Counted from the first letter of the stretch, positions 18,032-27,727 are shown. The stretch: 64,000 bases of DNA from Bordetella petrii (GCF_017356245.1 NZ_JAFMZZ010000001.1:405073-469072); one strand, 5' to 3'. A program made the numbers and translations. The notes: generated by a model from the sequence alone, not told the origin.

Positions 18032-19087
18032 TCAGGTACCCGTGCGGGCCAGGTCGGCCTCGGAGGTGAACGCATCGGCATAGAACTCGTCGGCCGGCAG
18101 GCCGCATTGCGCCGTGAACTCGCGCCTTGCGGCATCCACCATGGGCGGCGCGCCGCAGGCGTACACCTGGTGGCCCGACAAGTCTGGCAGATCTTGTAGC
18201 ACGGCCTCGTGCACATAGCCGGTGCGGCCGGTCCAGCCGTCTTCGGGCAGGCCGTCGGAAACCACCGGCACATAGCGGAAGCCGGGCAAGGTCTGGGCCC
18301 ACGATTGCGCCAGCTCGTGCATGTACAGGTCGCGCGGGCGGCGCCCGCCCCAGTACAGGACGGCCGGGCGGCGGATGCCGTGGTGCGCCATGTGTTCGAC
18401 GATGGCCTTGACGGGAGCGAAACCGGTGCCGCTGGCCAGCAGGACAATGGGCTTGTCGGAGTCTTCGCGCAGGAAAAACGAGCCGAAGGGCCCTTCCAGG
18501 CGCAGGATTTCGCGCACTTTCATCTGGGTGGCGCCGGCGCCGAATACATGGTCGGTGAACACGCCGCCGGGCATGTGCCGGACATGCAATTCGAGCGGGC
18601 TGCCGGTGTGCGGCGCGCAGGCCATCGAGTAGCTGCGGCGCTTGCCGTCTTTCAGGATGACCTCGATGTACTGCCCCGCGTAGTAGCGGAACGGATCGGC
18701 CGCCGGCAGCTGCAGGCGCAGCACGGTGACATCGGGCGCGGCCAGATCCATGGCCTGCACCCGGGCGGGCAGCTTGCGTATCTGGATGTCGCTGGCCAGC
18801 CGGACTTCGGTGGATTCAACCACCAGGTCGGATTGCGGCCGCGCCTGGCAGAACAGCGTGTAGCCCTGCGCCAGTTCTTCGGGGGAAAGGATCTGGGCAG
18901 GGTATTCGCCGGCGTCGACCTGCCCCGACACGACCTTGCCCTTGCAAGTGGAACATGCGCCGTTGCGGCAGCTGTATGGCAGCACGATGCCCGCGGCCAG
19001 CGCGGCGTCGAGGACTGTCTGGCCAGCCTCGACCGGAAACTGATGCTGGCTGGGCTGTACGGTGACCTGGAAACTCATGGGTACCAT
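18032..19087 (-). CDS. 2Fe-2S ferredoxin/flavin NAD(P)H oxidoreductase (AscD-like)
   Basis: 351-residue electron-transfer flavoprotein. An N-terminal plant-type 2Fe-2S domain (CRNGACSTCKGKV about residues 39-51 and a further Cys in LFCQAR near 80) is followed by an FAD-binding ferredoxin-reductase domain (RSYSMA) and an NAD-binding domain (LASGTGFAPVKAIVEH). It is usually annotated as CDP-6-deoxy-delta-3,4-glucoseen reductase; no sugar-deoxygenation genes are nearby, so the real electron acceptor is unknown. ATG at 19078 (residue 4) is an equally good start; neither has a clear Shine-Dalgarno. Confidence 0.85.
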   Translation of the reverse strand: MVPMSFQVTVQPSQHQFPVEAGQTVLDAALAAGIVLPYSCRNGACSTCKGKVVSGQVDAGEYPAQILSPEELAQGYTLFCQARPQSDLVVESTEVRLASDIQIRKLPARVQAMDLAAPDVTVLRLQLPAADPFRYYAGQYIEVILKDGKRRSYSMACAPHTGSPLELHVRHMPGGVFTDHVFGAGATQMKVREILRLEGPFGSFFLREDSDKPIVLLASGTGFAPVKAIVEHMAHHGIRRPAVLYWGGRRPRDLYMHELAQSWAQTLPGFRYVPVVSDGLPEDGWTGRTGYVHEAVLQDLPDLSGHQVYACGAPPMVDAARREFTAQCGLPADEFYADAFTSEADLARTGT

Positions 19088-19167
19088 CTACAAAAAAGCG
19101 ATGCGCGGCGCCGGCGCCGCGGCCGCTAAAAAAAGCCCGGCCGCGCCCGGCGGTCAATTTGCTATTC

Positions 19168-19173
19168 TATAAT
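19168..19173 (+). promoter_or_regulatory. -10 element of the sugE transcript
   Basis: Perfect TATAAT in an AT-rich patch. Transcription starting ~7 nt downstream would begin right at the first riboswitch hairpin. No convincing -35 element is visible. Confidence 0.55.
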
Positions 19174-19180
19174 TTTTACT

Positions 19181-19247
19181 GCTCCGGGACGGCCCGGGGC
19201 GGCCGCCGGCCCTGCTGCCGGCTGCTTTCCTACCCGGGGACGGCCCC
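19181..19247 (+). promoter_or_regulatory. Guanidine-II (mini-ykkC) riboswitch
   Basis: Two tandem hairpins with the diagnostic ACGG (ACGR) tetraloops. Hairpin 1 (19181-19200) has an 8-bp stem around loop 19189-19192. Hairpin 2 (19236-19247) has stem GGGG/CCCC around loop 19240-19243. They are separated by ~35 nt and lie upstream of a SugE-type SMR exporter, the classic target gene. The 3' strand of hairpin 2 (GGCCCC) can also pair with the Shine-Dalgarno (GGGGC, 19280-19284), so guanidine binding that stabilises hairpin 2 would free the ribosome site. Class and mechanism follow established mini-ykkC knowledge; pairing is read from this sequence. Confidence 0.85.
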
Positions 19248-19289
19248 ATCGCCGGCAAACATGCCGGCCCTTGTTGAAAGGGGCATTCC

Positions 19290-19604
19290 ATGACCTGGGT
19301 CATTCTCATACTGGCGGGGCTGTTCGAAGTGGTGTGGGCCGTCGGCCTGAAGTACACCCACGGCTTTACGCGCCTGGTTCCTTCCGTCGTCACGCTGGCC
19401 GGCATGCTGGTCAGCTTCTGGCTGCTGTCGTTGGCCATGAAAAGCCTGCCGCTGGGCACGGCCTACGCGGTCTGGGTGGGCATCGGCGCGCTGGGCGCCT
19501 TTGTGGCCGGCATCGTGCTGTTTGGCGAAACGCTCAGCGTCATGCGCGTGGTCAGCGTGCTGCTGATCGCCGCGGGGCTCATTGGCCTGAAGCTGTCGTC
19601 CTGA
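19290..19604 (+). CDS. sugE: SugE/Gdx small multidrug-resistance family guanidinium exporter
   Basis: 104-residue four-helix inner-membrane protein of the SMR family. It begins [23 protein letters not shown], with the essential membrane Glu (Glu13) and the SugE-type [11 protein letters not shown]. Members controlled by guanidine riboswitches export guanidinium in exchange for protons, and the upstream mini-ykkC element supports this over quaternary-ammonium export. Shine-Dalgarno AAAGGGG lies 6 nt before the ATG. It is convergent with the MOSC gene, 13 bp away. Confidence 0.93.
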   Translation: MTWVILILAGLFEVVWAVGLKYTHGFTRLVPSVVTLAGMLVSFWLLSLAMKSLPLGTAYAVWVGIGALGAFVAGIVLFGETLSVMRVVSVLLIAAGLIGLKLSS

Positions 19605-19617
19605 GCCCGCGCCGGTT

Positions 19618-20490
19618 TCAGAAATCCAGTTCGACCCGGGCGGCATCGCCCACGCGCAGGCGCGCGCCGGCCGGAGCGTCGACGATGGCATTCTGGCCAA
19701 ACACCACGCCGATCTCGAACTGGCGGTAAACGGCCAGCGTGCGGCCCGGCTCGTCGTAACGCTGGGCGGTAAGCTGGTCGATATTGGGCATGGGGCAGCG
19801 CGTGCACGGCTTGACCAGCGCCATGCTGACCTGCCCCACCGTCAGCATGGCGGTGTGGTCTTCGTCGTACGCTTCCCACTCGCCCTGGATGACGATGTTG
19901 GGCCGGAAGCGGTTCATGGGCACCGCCGGCTGGCCTTGCGCGGCCAGGCGGGCGTTCAGGTCGTCCAGCGACGCCTGGTTGGCGATCAGCAAGGGAAACC
20001 CATCGGCAAAGCCGAATACATGCTCGCCGGCGAAGGTTTCGGCCAGATCGGGATGCGCGCCACGCCAACGCTCGACCCATTCCGCCCGCGCGGGGCGCTG
20101 CGCCTGCGCGTCCAGCTTGACCAGCACGCAGTCCAGGCCCAGCACCCGGCTGAGCCAGGCAGCCGCCTCGGCGCTTTCATCGCGCGCGGGCACGCTGTCT
20201 TTCCAGACCGTGACCGGACGCGCCGTGGCGGCCAGTTGCGAACCGTCGAACGGCACGCGCAGCACAGGCATGTCGGGCGCGCGCAGCTCCAGGCTGTCGG
20301 CCGTGATGACCGGGCGGATCAGGGCCATGGCGGGCCACTGGCGCTGCGTCATGAACTGGCCCTGCGCGGTCAGGATCATCCAGCGCCGGTCGCCCGCCAG
20401 GCCGGCGCGGTCGATGGGCGATTCGGCCAGGTCGATGGCGGCACAGGATTTGACGGGATAGATGTGCAGGCTGGCGATGCGTGCAGTCAT
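19618..20490 (-). CDS. MOSC-domain protein (YcbX-like)
   Basis: 290 residues. An N-terminal MOSC beta-barrel domain (ASLHIYPVKSCAAI...GLAGDRRWM, as in YcbX/mARC) is followed by the MOSC domain with NRFRPNIVIQG and the conserved VKPCTRCPMPNID, whose Cys is the likely molybdenum-cofactor ligand. YcbX-type proteins reduce N-hydroxylated bases and other N-oxides; substrate here is unknown. The E. coli protein carries an extra C-terminal ferredoxin domain that is absent here, so an external electron donor would be needed. ATG 20490 is chosen because homology begins there. Confidence 0.88.
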   Translation of the reverse strand: MTARIASLHIYPVKSCAAIDLAESPIDRAGLAGDRRWMILTAQGQFMTQRQWPAMALIRPVITADSLELRAPDMPVLRVPFDGSQLAATARPVTVWKDSVPARDESAEAAAWLSRVLGLDCVLVKLDAQAQRPARAEWVERWRGAHPDLAETFAGEHVFGFADGFPLLIANQASLDDLNARLAAQGQPAVPMNRFRPNIVIQGEWEAYDEDHTAMLTVGQVSMALVKPCTRCPMPNIDQLTAQRYDEPGRTLAVYRQFEIGVVFGQNAIVDAPAGARLRVGDAARVELDF

Positions 20491-20557
20491 GGCGGCGCGG
20501 GCGTTGAACGGGCGGGTGCCAAGCATAGCACCCGCACCGGCCTGCCCGGCCGGGCGT

Positions 20558-21466
20558 TCAGGCGTCCGGAGCGCCGCGCCGCAGGCGGCGCACGGCGTCC
20601 AGGGCGGCGTCCAGCGCCGCCTCGACCGACTCCAGCGATCCGATTGAACCGGCCGGCTGCGCTGCCGCCGCAGGCCCGGCAGCAGCCGCGTCCGGCAAGG
20701 CGGCATGGATGTGCTCGCCGGCCGGGCTGACGTCCACATCGAACACCAGCTTTTCGGCGCGGTGCCAGGTCGTGAACCATTCGAGGGGCTGGCCGTGCTG
20801 GTCGAAGCCCTGCCCTTCCAGCATCAGCAACGGACTGCCGGCCGGCACTTGCAGCGCGCCGGCCAGCGCGGCGTCGGCTCCCACGGCGCGGATGCGGTTG
20901 CGGCCCCGGCCCGGATGCAGGCCGAAGCGCTGCGCCAGGGTACGGTGCAGCGAGGTGTCTTGCAGATGGTCGGCGCACAGCCCCGGCAGGCGCGCACGCG
21001 GCAGCCAGGTGCGTACGAAGGCCAGCGGCTCGTCGTCGACACGGCGCAGGCGCTCGAGCAGCAGCGTGTCGTCCGAGCCGAAGAAAGCGGCCACCTCGGG
21101 CGGCGGCGCGGCCGGCTCGCAGCGCAGCACGCGCGTCAGCAGCGCGGTGCCCGTGTGGGCGAATTGCTCGAACAGCCCTGTGGAACGCTGCACCATGCGC
21201 CGGTGCTCCAGCGGGGGCGCCACGGTGGGCGCGCGGCCGGGATCGCGGCGGATGAGACCTTCGGCCACCAGCGCCGCCAACGCCTGCCGCACCACGCTGC
21301 GCGCCACGCCGAACTGCCTGCACAGCGCGGCTTCGCTGGGCAGCATCGTGCCCGGTGCCCACTGGTGGCCGCGGATATCGCGGCGCAGTGCCTGGGCAAC
21401 TTGCGCATGCAGGGGGTCGCCGCTGGATCGGTCGAGCGGTGCGGCGGGTTCGGCGGACGACGCCAT
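20558..21466 (-). CDS. GntR/HutC-family regulator of the threonate operon
   Basis: 302 residues. An N-terminal winged helix (about 15-80, PLHAQVAQALRRDI...LPSEAALCRQFGVARSVVRQAL) is joined to a C-terminal UTRA ligand-binding domain (about 85-240). The ATG at 21466 has GGAGG 8 nt upstream; an upstream start at 21508 has none. It is the last gene of the kdgT-dtnK-pdxA2-gntR operon, so it probably senses the sugar acid or a phosphorylated intermediate and represses the operon from the palindromes at 24842-24873. Confidence 0.85.
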   Translation of the reverse strand: MASSAEPAAPLDRSSGDPLHAQVAQALRRDIRGHQWAPGTMLPSEAALCRQFGVARSVVRQALAALVAEGLIRRDPGRAPTVAPPLEHRRMVQRSTGLFEQFAHTGTALLTRVLRCEPAAPPPEVAAFFGSDDTLLLERLRRVDDEPLAFVRTWLPRARLPGLCADHLQDTSLHRTLAQRFGLHPGRGRNRIRAVGADAALAGALQVPAGSPLLMLEGQGFDQHGQPLEWFTTWHRAEKLVFDVDVSPAGEHIHAALPDAAAAGPAAAAQPAGSIGSLESVEAALDAALDAVRRLRRGAPDA

Positions 21467-21470
21467 GGGA

Positions 21471-22526
21471 TCAGCCTCCGGTGGTGGAGCGCGCAGTTTC
21501 CCATACATGCGACCAGCCCGTGGCCAGATGCGCGGCCCGCTCGGCCGCCAGCACCAGGCTGTCTTCGCGCGCCACCCCCTGCCCCGCGATGTCGAAGGCC
21601 GTGCCGTGGTCGACCGAGACGCGCACTACCGGCAGGCCCACGGTGATATTGACGCCATCGTCGCCGTACACGGACTTGAACGGGGCATGCCCCTGGTCGT
21701 GGTAGCAGGCAATGACGAACTTCCACTTGCCGCGCACCGCCTGCGGAAACAGCGCGTCGGCCGGGATGGGCCCGGCCGCGCGGATGCCGGCCGCATTGGC
21801 CTCGGCCACGGCGGGCGCCAGGATGTCGGCGTCTTCCGTGCCGAAGATGCCGTTCTCGCCGGCGTGCGGGTTCAGCCCCGCCACCGCCACCGGCTCGTCG
21901 GCGCGGCCCAGCGCCTGCGCGAACGAGCCGGCCAGCCGCAGCACGGCCCGCATGCGCTGCGGGGTGACGTCTTCGATGGCCTGGCGCAGCGACACATGGG
22001 TGGTGGCATGGAAGATGTACAGGTCGCCGGCCGACAGCACCAGCGAAAACGTCTTGACGCCGAACTCATGCGCCAGCAATTCGGTATGGCCGGGCCATTT
22101 GTGGCCGGCCAGGTGCATGGCGGCCTTGTTCAGCGGCGCCGTGACGATGCCGTCGATGCGGCCCTCGCGCGCCAGCGCGCACGCCGTGGTGACGAAGCGC
22201 ACCGACCCGTCGCCCGCATCGGCGCTCAGTTCGCCCAGCGGCACGTGCTCCAGCGACGGCCCGGCCTGGATGACTTCGATGATGCCCGGCGTATTCTGGA
22301 CCTGCTCGGGCCCCTCGACCACCTTTACGCGCGCGGCGTCAGCGCCCAGCGCCTGAGCGGCCTTGCGCAGCGCCGCGGCATCGCCCACCACCACCAGCCG
22401 CGCGCGCTGGCGCAGGTCGTCGTGGCCCAGCAGCATCTTGGCCGTGATTTCCGGCCCGATGCCGGCCACGTCGCCCAGGGTCACGGCCAGGGTCGGAATG
22501 CGGGAAGGCGTTGCGTCTTGCGTCAT
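21471..22526 (-). CDS. pdxA2: PdxA2-type 4-phosphothreonate dehydrogenase
   Basis: 351-residue NAD-dependent, metal-dependent dehydrogenase/decarboxylase of the PdxA family. Metal and substrate residues are present in HLAGHKWPGHTELLAHEFG and ACYHDQGHAPFKS. PdxA2 paralogues oxidise D-threonate 4-phosphate, yielding DHAP and CO2, whereas PdxA proper makes vitamin B6. Coupling to the DUF1537 kinase (ATGA overlap) makes the catabolic role far more likely. Confidence 0.88.
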   Translation of the reverse strand: MTQDATPSRIPTLAVTLGDVAGIGPEITAKMLLGHDDLRQRARLVVVGDAAALRKAAQALGADAARVKVVEGPEQVQNTPGIIEVIQAGPSLEHVPLGELSADAGDGSVRFVTTACALAREGRIDGIVTAPLNKAAMHLAGHKWPGHTELLAHEFGVKTFSLVLSAGDLYIFHATTHVSLRQAIEDVTPQRMRAVLRLAGSFAQALGRADEPVAVAGLNPHAGENGIFGTEDADILAPAVAEANAAGIRAAGPIPADALFPQAVRGKWKFVIACYHDQGHAPFKSVYGDDGVNITVGLPVVRVSVDHGTAFDIAGQGVAREDSLVLAAERAAHLATGWSHVWETARSTTGG

Positions 22527-23737
22527 GCTTGGAATCTCCGTTCGCGGACCGCGCTGGCGGCCCGGATCAATACATCGTCGGCGCCGAAGCCGCCGGCCTT
22601 GGTCACGATGGGCAGCCCTGCGGCCGGCCCGCCGGTCAGGGTGCCCAAGGGCACGCCGCCGGTCACTTCATCCACCAGCGCGATGCCGCCGGCCTGCAGA
22701 GCCGCCAGCACGGCGCTGGCGCCGTCGCCGCCGGTGGCCACCACCCCGGCGGCACCGCCGCCCAGGGTCAATTGTCCGGCCAGGCCGCCCAGGCGGGCCG
22801 CCACGGCATCCGAGTCCAGGCCGTCCAGCCTCCCTTCGGGCGCCAGCAACAGCAGCGTGGCTTGCGCCTGCGCCGCCGGCGCGGCCTGGACCACGCGCGC
22901 CGCCCAGTCGCGCCAGGCCGTGTCATCGGCCAGCTGCGCCAGCGTGGGCGACCAGCTTTGCGCCCCGCAGGCCTGCAGGGCCGCGGCCTGGCGTCGCGCG
23001 GCGCTATGCTGCGACGTCACCACCACGATCACCGTGCCCTGCGATTCGGCGCCGGCCCACAGCCGCGCCAACGGCGCGGCCAGCCCGCCCGATCCGACCG
23101 GCAGCGCGCGCTCGCCGAGCAGCACAATGGCGCACGCCAGGCGGTCCATGTCGGCCGGCGTTTGCGCATCCGCCACCACCACGGCGCCGGCCGCCAGGAT
23201 GCGGTCGGCCAGCGCGCGCGGGGTTTCGCCGTCGATCACGGGCAACGGCGCGCCGCCCAGCAGCGTGGGAATATGGCTTTCAGTAACGGGCGTGACCGGA
23301 TCGGTGGCCGACGAGGTTTCGGTAACCGGCCGGCCGTCCACATACAGAATGCCGTCGCGCACGGTGCGCCCCGTGGCCGGGAAGGCCGGGCACACCACCG
23401 CGATGGCGTCGTCGCGCCATGCCTGGCGCGCCGCGTCGATCTCGGCCTTGAAAGCGCCGCGCAAGGTCGAATCCACTTTTTTGTACAGGCGGCGCACCCC
23501 GGCCGCGCGCAAGGCGGCCACATCGTCACGCACCACGGCTGCGGCCTGCGGTCCCGGCAGCGGCCGGCTGTGCGTGGTCACCGCGATGACCTCGGCACGG
23601 CCGGCAGCCGGGTCGGCCAGCGCCTGGCCGGCCCGCCCCACCGACAATTGCGTGGGCCAGCCCGCGCGCACGAATTGCACGGCGGTATCGCCCGACCCGG
23701 TCAGGTCGTCGGCGACGATGGCGATGAAAGCAGCCAC
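22523..23737 (-). CDS. dtnK: Four-carbon acid sugar kinase (D-threonate kinase, DUF1537 family)
   Basis: 404-residue kinase that would phosphorylate D-threonate at O4. The N-terminal substrate domain starts AAFIAIVADDLTGSGDTAVQF, with the family's DDLTGxxD, and includes KKVDSTLRGAF. The C-terminal nucleotide-binding domain holds LVDEVTGGVPLGTL and TKAGGFG. Start codon GTG two bases after the kdgT stop; stop overlaps the pdxA2 start as ATGA. Erythronate is a possible alternative substrate, but no erythronate oxidoreductase gene is present. Confidence 0.9.
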   Translation of the reverse strand: MAAFIAIVADDLTGSGDTAVQFVRAGWPTQLSVGRAGQALADPAAGRAEVIAVTTHSRPLPGPQAAAVVRDDVAALRAAGVRRLYKKVDSTLRGAFKAEIDAARQAWRDDAIAVVCPAFPATGRTVRDGILYVDGRPVTETSSATDPVTPVTESHIPTLLGGAPLPVIDGETPRALADRILAAGAVVVADAQTPADMDRLACAIVLLGERALPVGSGGLAAPLARLWAGAESQGTVIVVVTSQHSAARRQAAALQACGAQSWSPTLAQLADDTAWRDWAARVVQAAPAAQAQATLLLLAPEGRLDGLDSDAVAARLGGLAGQLTLGGGAAGVVATGGDGASAVLAALQAGGIALVDEVTGGVPLGTLTGGPAAGLPIVTKAGGFGADDVLIRAASAVRERRFQA

Positions 23738-23739
23738 GC

Positions 23740-24765
23740 TCAGACCCTCGCCTCGGGCGCCGGCTCGAGCTCGCCCATGGCAATGGCCACGTCGTCAGCC
23801 GGCTTCAGCTCGCCGGCCCGCTTCAGGAAGTACGAAGCCAGCAGCGGAGCCAGGATCGAGCTGATCAGCACGCAGGCGGCGACCTGCGCCGTGGCGGTGC
23901 CGACGTACTGCTGCAGCGACGGGTCGGCCGCCGCCACCACGGCCGGAGTGGCGATCGCGTTGCCCGCCGTGGTGCCCGCGGCAAAGCCGATGCCGCTCTT
24001 GCCGCCGCGGCGCAGAATGTAGCGGTAGCCCAGGTAGACCAGGAAGCCGGTGACGGGGCTGATCAGCAGGCCCAGCACCAGGCCGGTCATGCCGCCGGAC
24101 ACGACGGCGGCCAGGTTGATGCCGGTGCCCAGCGCAAAGGCGAAGAACGGAATCACGATGTTCGGCACCGGCTTGAGCACGTTGCGCCATTGCACATCCA
24201 GGTTGCCCACCACCACGCCCAGCAGGAACGGCACCAGCGCGGCGACCAGCGCCGTCACGGGAATATCGGCCAGGCCCGAGGCCCCCAGGAACAACAGGCT
24301 GAAGAAGGGACCATCGTTCACTGCGCTGGCCACGTAGGCCCCGCGGTCGCGGCTGTCGCCGTACTGCCCGGTGTAGGCCAGCCACAGGCCGCCGTTGCTG
24401 TTGTCGAAAGCCGCCAGCATCGCCAGGATCGACACGCCCAGGATGCCGTCCAGGCCCACGTAGCTGCCCAGCAGCACGATGAGCGTGGCCGGCACCAGCG
24501 TCTTCATCAGCAAAATGGTGCCCGCGGTGGCCAGGATGGGACCGCCGGTGCGCATGTTGACCTGCGTGCCGGTGGCGAAGATAAGCAGCGCGATCAGGGG
24601 CAGCGCGCTGTTCTTGAACAGCGCGGTGGTGAAGCCGCCGATGGCCAGGGCGTCGGGCGCGAAGGTGCCGATGATCGAGCCGAGGATCAGCGGCAGCAGC
24701 ATCAGCCCGCCCGGCACTTTCATCATGGCCGAGAACATGGGGAAGCGGGAAACTTCAGTATTCAT
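23740..24765 (-). CDS. KdgT-family sugar-acid permease
   Basis: 341-residue polytopic inner-membrane transporter of the 2-keto-3-deoxygluconate permease family, with about ten hydrophobic helices (PGGLMLLPLILGSIIG, LLIFATGTQVNM, AFDNSNGGLWLAYTGQYGD, AAGTTAGNAIATPAVVAAA). Proton symport is usual. In this operon the substrate is more likely threonate or a related C4 acid than KDG. First gene of the operon, 76 bp downstream of the GntR operator-like palindromes. Confidence 0.87.
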   Translation of the reverse strand: MNTEVSRFPMFSAMMKVPGGLMLLPLILGSIIGTFAPDALAIGGFTTALFKNSALPLIALLIFATGTQVNMRTGGPILATAGTILLMKTLVPATLIVLLGSYVGLDGILGVSILAMLAAFDNSNGGLWLAYTGQYGDSRDRGAYVASAVNDGPFFSLLFLGASGLADIPVTALVAALVPFLLGVVVGNLDVQWRNVLKPVPNIVIPFFAFALGTGINLAAVVSGGMTGLVLGLLISPVTGFLVYLGYRYILRRGGKSGIGFAAGTTAGNAIATPAVVAAADPSLQQYVGTATAQVAACVLISSILAPLLASYFLKRAGELKPADDVAIAMGELEPAPEARV

Positions 24766-24841
24766 GAGTCGTGTCTCCAGTACCTTTTATCAGGGGGCCG
24801 GCTGGCCCGGGGGGAAATCCGGATGGCGTGAAAGGCGCTAG

Positions 24842-24873
24842 TGTACATCGATACGTACAAGCTGTACGTACAG
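24842..24873. promoter_or_regulatory. Candidate GntR operator of the threonate operon
   Basis: Two overlapping symmetric motifs: TGTAC-N8-GTACA (24842-24859) and the perfect 12-mer CTGTACGTACAG (24862-24873). The octamer TACGTACA repeats with a 13-nt period at 24852 and 24865. The GT-N-AC symmetry suits GntR/HutC sites and the position is just upstream of the first operon gene. Assignment to the local GntR is inference. Confidence 0.6.
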
Positions 24874-24912
24874 AAAATTCCACCATCCGGCAGACATCTG
24901 GCCCGCCAAAAC

Positions 24913-24942
24913 AAAAGCCCCGGGGCGGCGGGCCCCGGGGCT
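24913..24942 (-). terminator. Intrinsic terminator of the ectoine operon
   Basis: On the minus strand AGCCCCGGGGC and GCCCCGGGGCT-type arms form a strong hairpin followed by TTTTGTTTTGG, 30 bp beyond the ectD stop. Confidence 0.75.
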
Positions 24943-24971
24943 GGGTACGGCAGGCGCCTCGCGGCGCCGCG

Positions 24972-25895
<924 letters not shown>

Positions 25896-25912
25896 GATCA
25901 GCCTCCTTGCTC

Positions 25913-26314
25913 TCAGGCCGCTTGCGCTTCGGCGGGCAGCGCGTAGACGCCTTCGGCGTCGTGCACTTCCTGGCCGGTCAGCGGCGGGTTGAATACGCAG
26001 ATGACGCGCAGCGGCTCTTTGCCGCCGCACAGCCAGTGCTCGTCGTTCTCATTCAGGGCGTAGACCACGCCCGGCCCCAGCTCGTATTTCTTGCCGTCGG
26101 CAATCGTCTCGATGGAGCCGTCGCCTTCGATGCACCAGACCGCTTCAAGATGGTTCTTGTAGTGGATGTGCGTGCGTCCGCCGGGAAAAATGGTGGTCTC
26201 GTGAAACGAAAACCCCATGCCGTCCTTCTTCAGCAGCACGCGGCGGCTGACCCAGGTGTCGGTGCGGACTTCGTCCTGAGTTCCGATCACATCTTTCACA
26301 TTGCGTACGATCAT
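25913..26314 (-). CDS. ectC: L-ectoine synthase
   Basis: Cupin-fold enzyme closing the ring of N-gamma-acetyl-diaminobutyrate to ectoine. 133 residues, standard length. MIVRNVKDVIGTQDEV at the start and HIHYKNHLEAVWCIEGDG with GVVYALNENDEHWL are family hallmarks, including the metal-binding residues. The start overlaps the ectB stop as ATGA. Confidence 0.97.
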   Translation of the reverse strand: MIVRNVKDVIGTQDEVRTDTWVSRRVLLKKDGMGFSFHETTIFPGGRTHIHYKNHLEAVWCIEGDGSIETIADGKKYELGPGVVYALNENDEHWLCGGKEPLRVICVFNPPLTGQEVHDAEGVYALPAEAQAA

Positions 26315-27618
26315 CGACGTTTTCCTCCAAATTTCAGAACACGGGCCGATTGGCCCGACTCGCCCAGCGCGTCGGCCACGGCGGCCTCGATGGTTTCCAG
26401 GCCGCGGGTCAGCAGTTCGTCTTCGATAGTCAGGGCCGGCAGCAGCTTCAGGACTTCGTCCTGCGCGCCCGAGGTTTCGATGACGACGCCGCGCTTGAAC
26501 GCCTGCTGCGCGATTCGGTTGGCCAGCGCCGGCTCGGCCGTGGCCACCAGACCCTGGATCAGGCCGCGTCCGCGCACGGCCAGGCCGGCGTTGGGATAGC
26601 TGTGCGCCAGGTTTTCCAGCCAGTCGCGCACCAGGCGCTCTTTGCGCTGCACTTCGGTCGAGAAGGCATCGCTGGACCAGTAGGTGTCGAGCGCCTGCGT
26701 GGCCGTGACGAAGGCCAGGTTGTTGCCGCGGAAGGTGCCGCTGTGCGCGCCGGGCTTCCAGATGTCGAGTTCGGGCTTCATCAGCACCAGCGACATGGGC
26801 AGGCCGAAACCCGACAGGGATTTCGACAGCGTGATGATGTCGGGGCGGATGCCGGCCGATTCGAAGCTGAAGAAGCTGCCGGTACGGCCGCAGCCCACCT
26901 GGATGTCATCGACGATCAACAGCATGTCGTGGCGGCGGCAGAGTTTTTCCAGCTCTTTGAGCCAGCGCAGCGTGGCGACGTTGACGCCGCCTTCGCCCTG
27001 CACCGTCTCGACGATGACGCCGGCCGGCTTGTCCAGGCCGCTGCTGGGGTCTTCCAGCATGCGCTCGAGATAGGCGATGGTGTCGACGTCGGGGCCGAAA
27101 TAGCCGTCATACGGCATGAAGCTGGTGTTGCCCAGCGCATAGCCGGCCGCGTCGCGGAACTTCATGTTGGCCGTCGCGGCCAGCGAGCCGCCGCTGACGC
27201 CGTGGAATCCGTGCGTGAACGAGATGATGTTGGAACGGCCCTTGACCTGGCGCGCGATCTTCAGCGCCGCCTCGACCGCATTGGTGCCGGTCGGCCCCGT
27301 GAACTGCAGGGTGTACTGCCAGTTGCGCGGCTTGAGCAGCACGCGGTCGACCGCTTCCAGGAATTGCTTCTTGGCGCTGGTGGCCATGTCCAGGCCGTGC
27401 ACCACGCCGTCGGCTTCCAGGTATTCGAGCAGCTTTTCCTTGAAGACAGGATTGTTGTGGCCGTAGTTCAAGGTGCCTGCGCCGCTGAAGAAGTCGATGT
27501 ACTCGCCACCTTCCTCATCGATCAGGACCGAGCCGCGCGCCTGATTGAATATCACCGGAAACGACCGGATGTAGCCACGCACCTCCGACTCCATCCGGTC
27601 AAAGATTTTCAAGTCCAT
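26311..27618 (-). CDS. ectB: Diaminobutyrate--2-oxoglutarate transaminase
   Basis: Class III PLP-dependent aminotransferase that makes L-2,4-diaminobutyrate from aspartate semialdehyde and glutamate. 435 residues. The cofactor aspartate lies in DDIQVGCGRTGSFFSFE and the PLP lysine in IITLSKSLSGFG. GGGAGG lies 6 nt upstream of the ATG. 108 bp separate it from ectA. Confidence 0.96.
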   Translation of the reverse strand: MDLKIFDRMESEVRGYIRSFPVIFNQARGSVLIDEEGGEYIDFFSGAGTLNYGHNNPVFKEKLLEYLEADGVVHGLDMATSAKKQFLEAVDRVLLKPRNWQYTLQFTGPTGTNAVEAALKIARQVKGRSNIISFTHGFHGVSGGSLAATANMKFRDAAGYALGNTSFMPYDGYFGPDVDTIAYLERMLEDPSSGLDKPAGVIVETVQGEGGVNVATLRWLKELEKLCRRHDMLLIVDDIQVGCGRTGSFFSFESAGIRPDIITLSKSLSGFGLPMSLVLMKPELDIWKPGAHSGTFRGNNLAFVTATQALDTYWSSDAFSTEVQRKERLVRDWLENLAHSYPNAGLAVRGRGLIQGLVATAEPALANRIAQQAFKRGVVIETSGAQDEVLKLLPALTIEDELLTRGLETIEAAVADALGESGQSARVLKFGGKRR

Positions 27619-27727
27619 AGAATCCTCCCTTCATTTCGTGAATTGACAGACACAGAGGCCACCCATGCCCATGCGGGCGTGAAGCCAGACTGCGTCCCGG
27701 TTCGACAGGCCGCCGGCCTGCAAGCCC

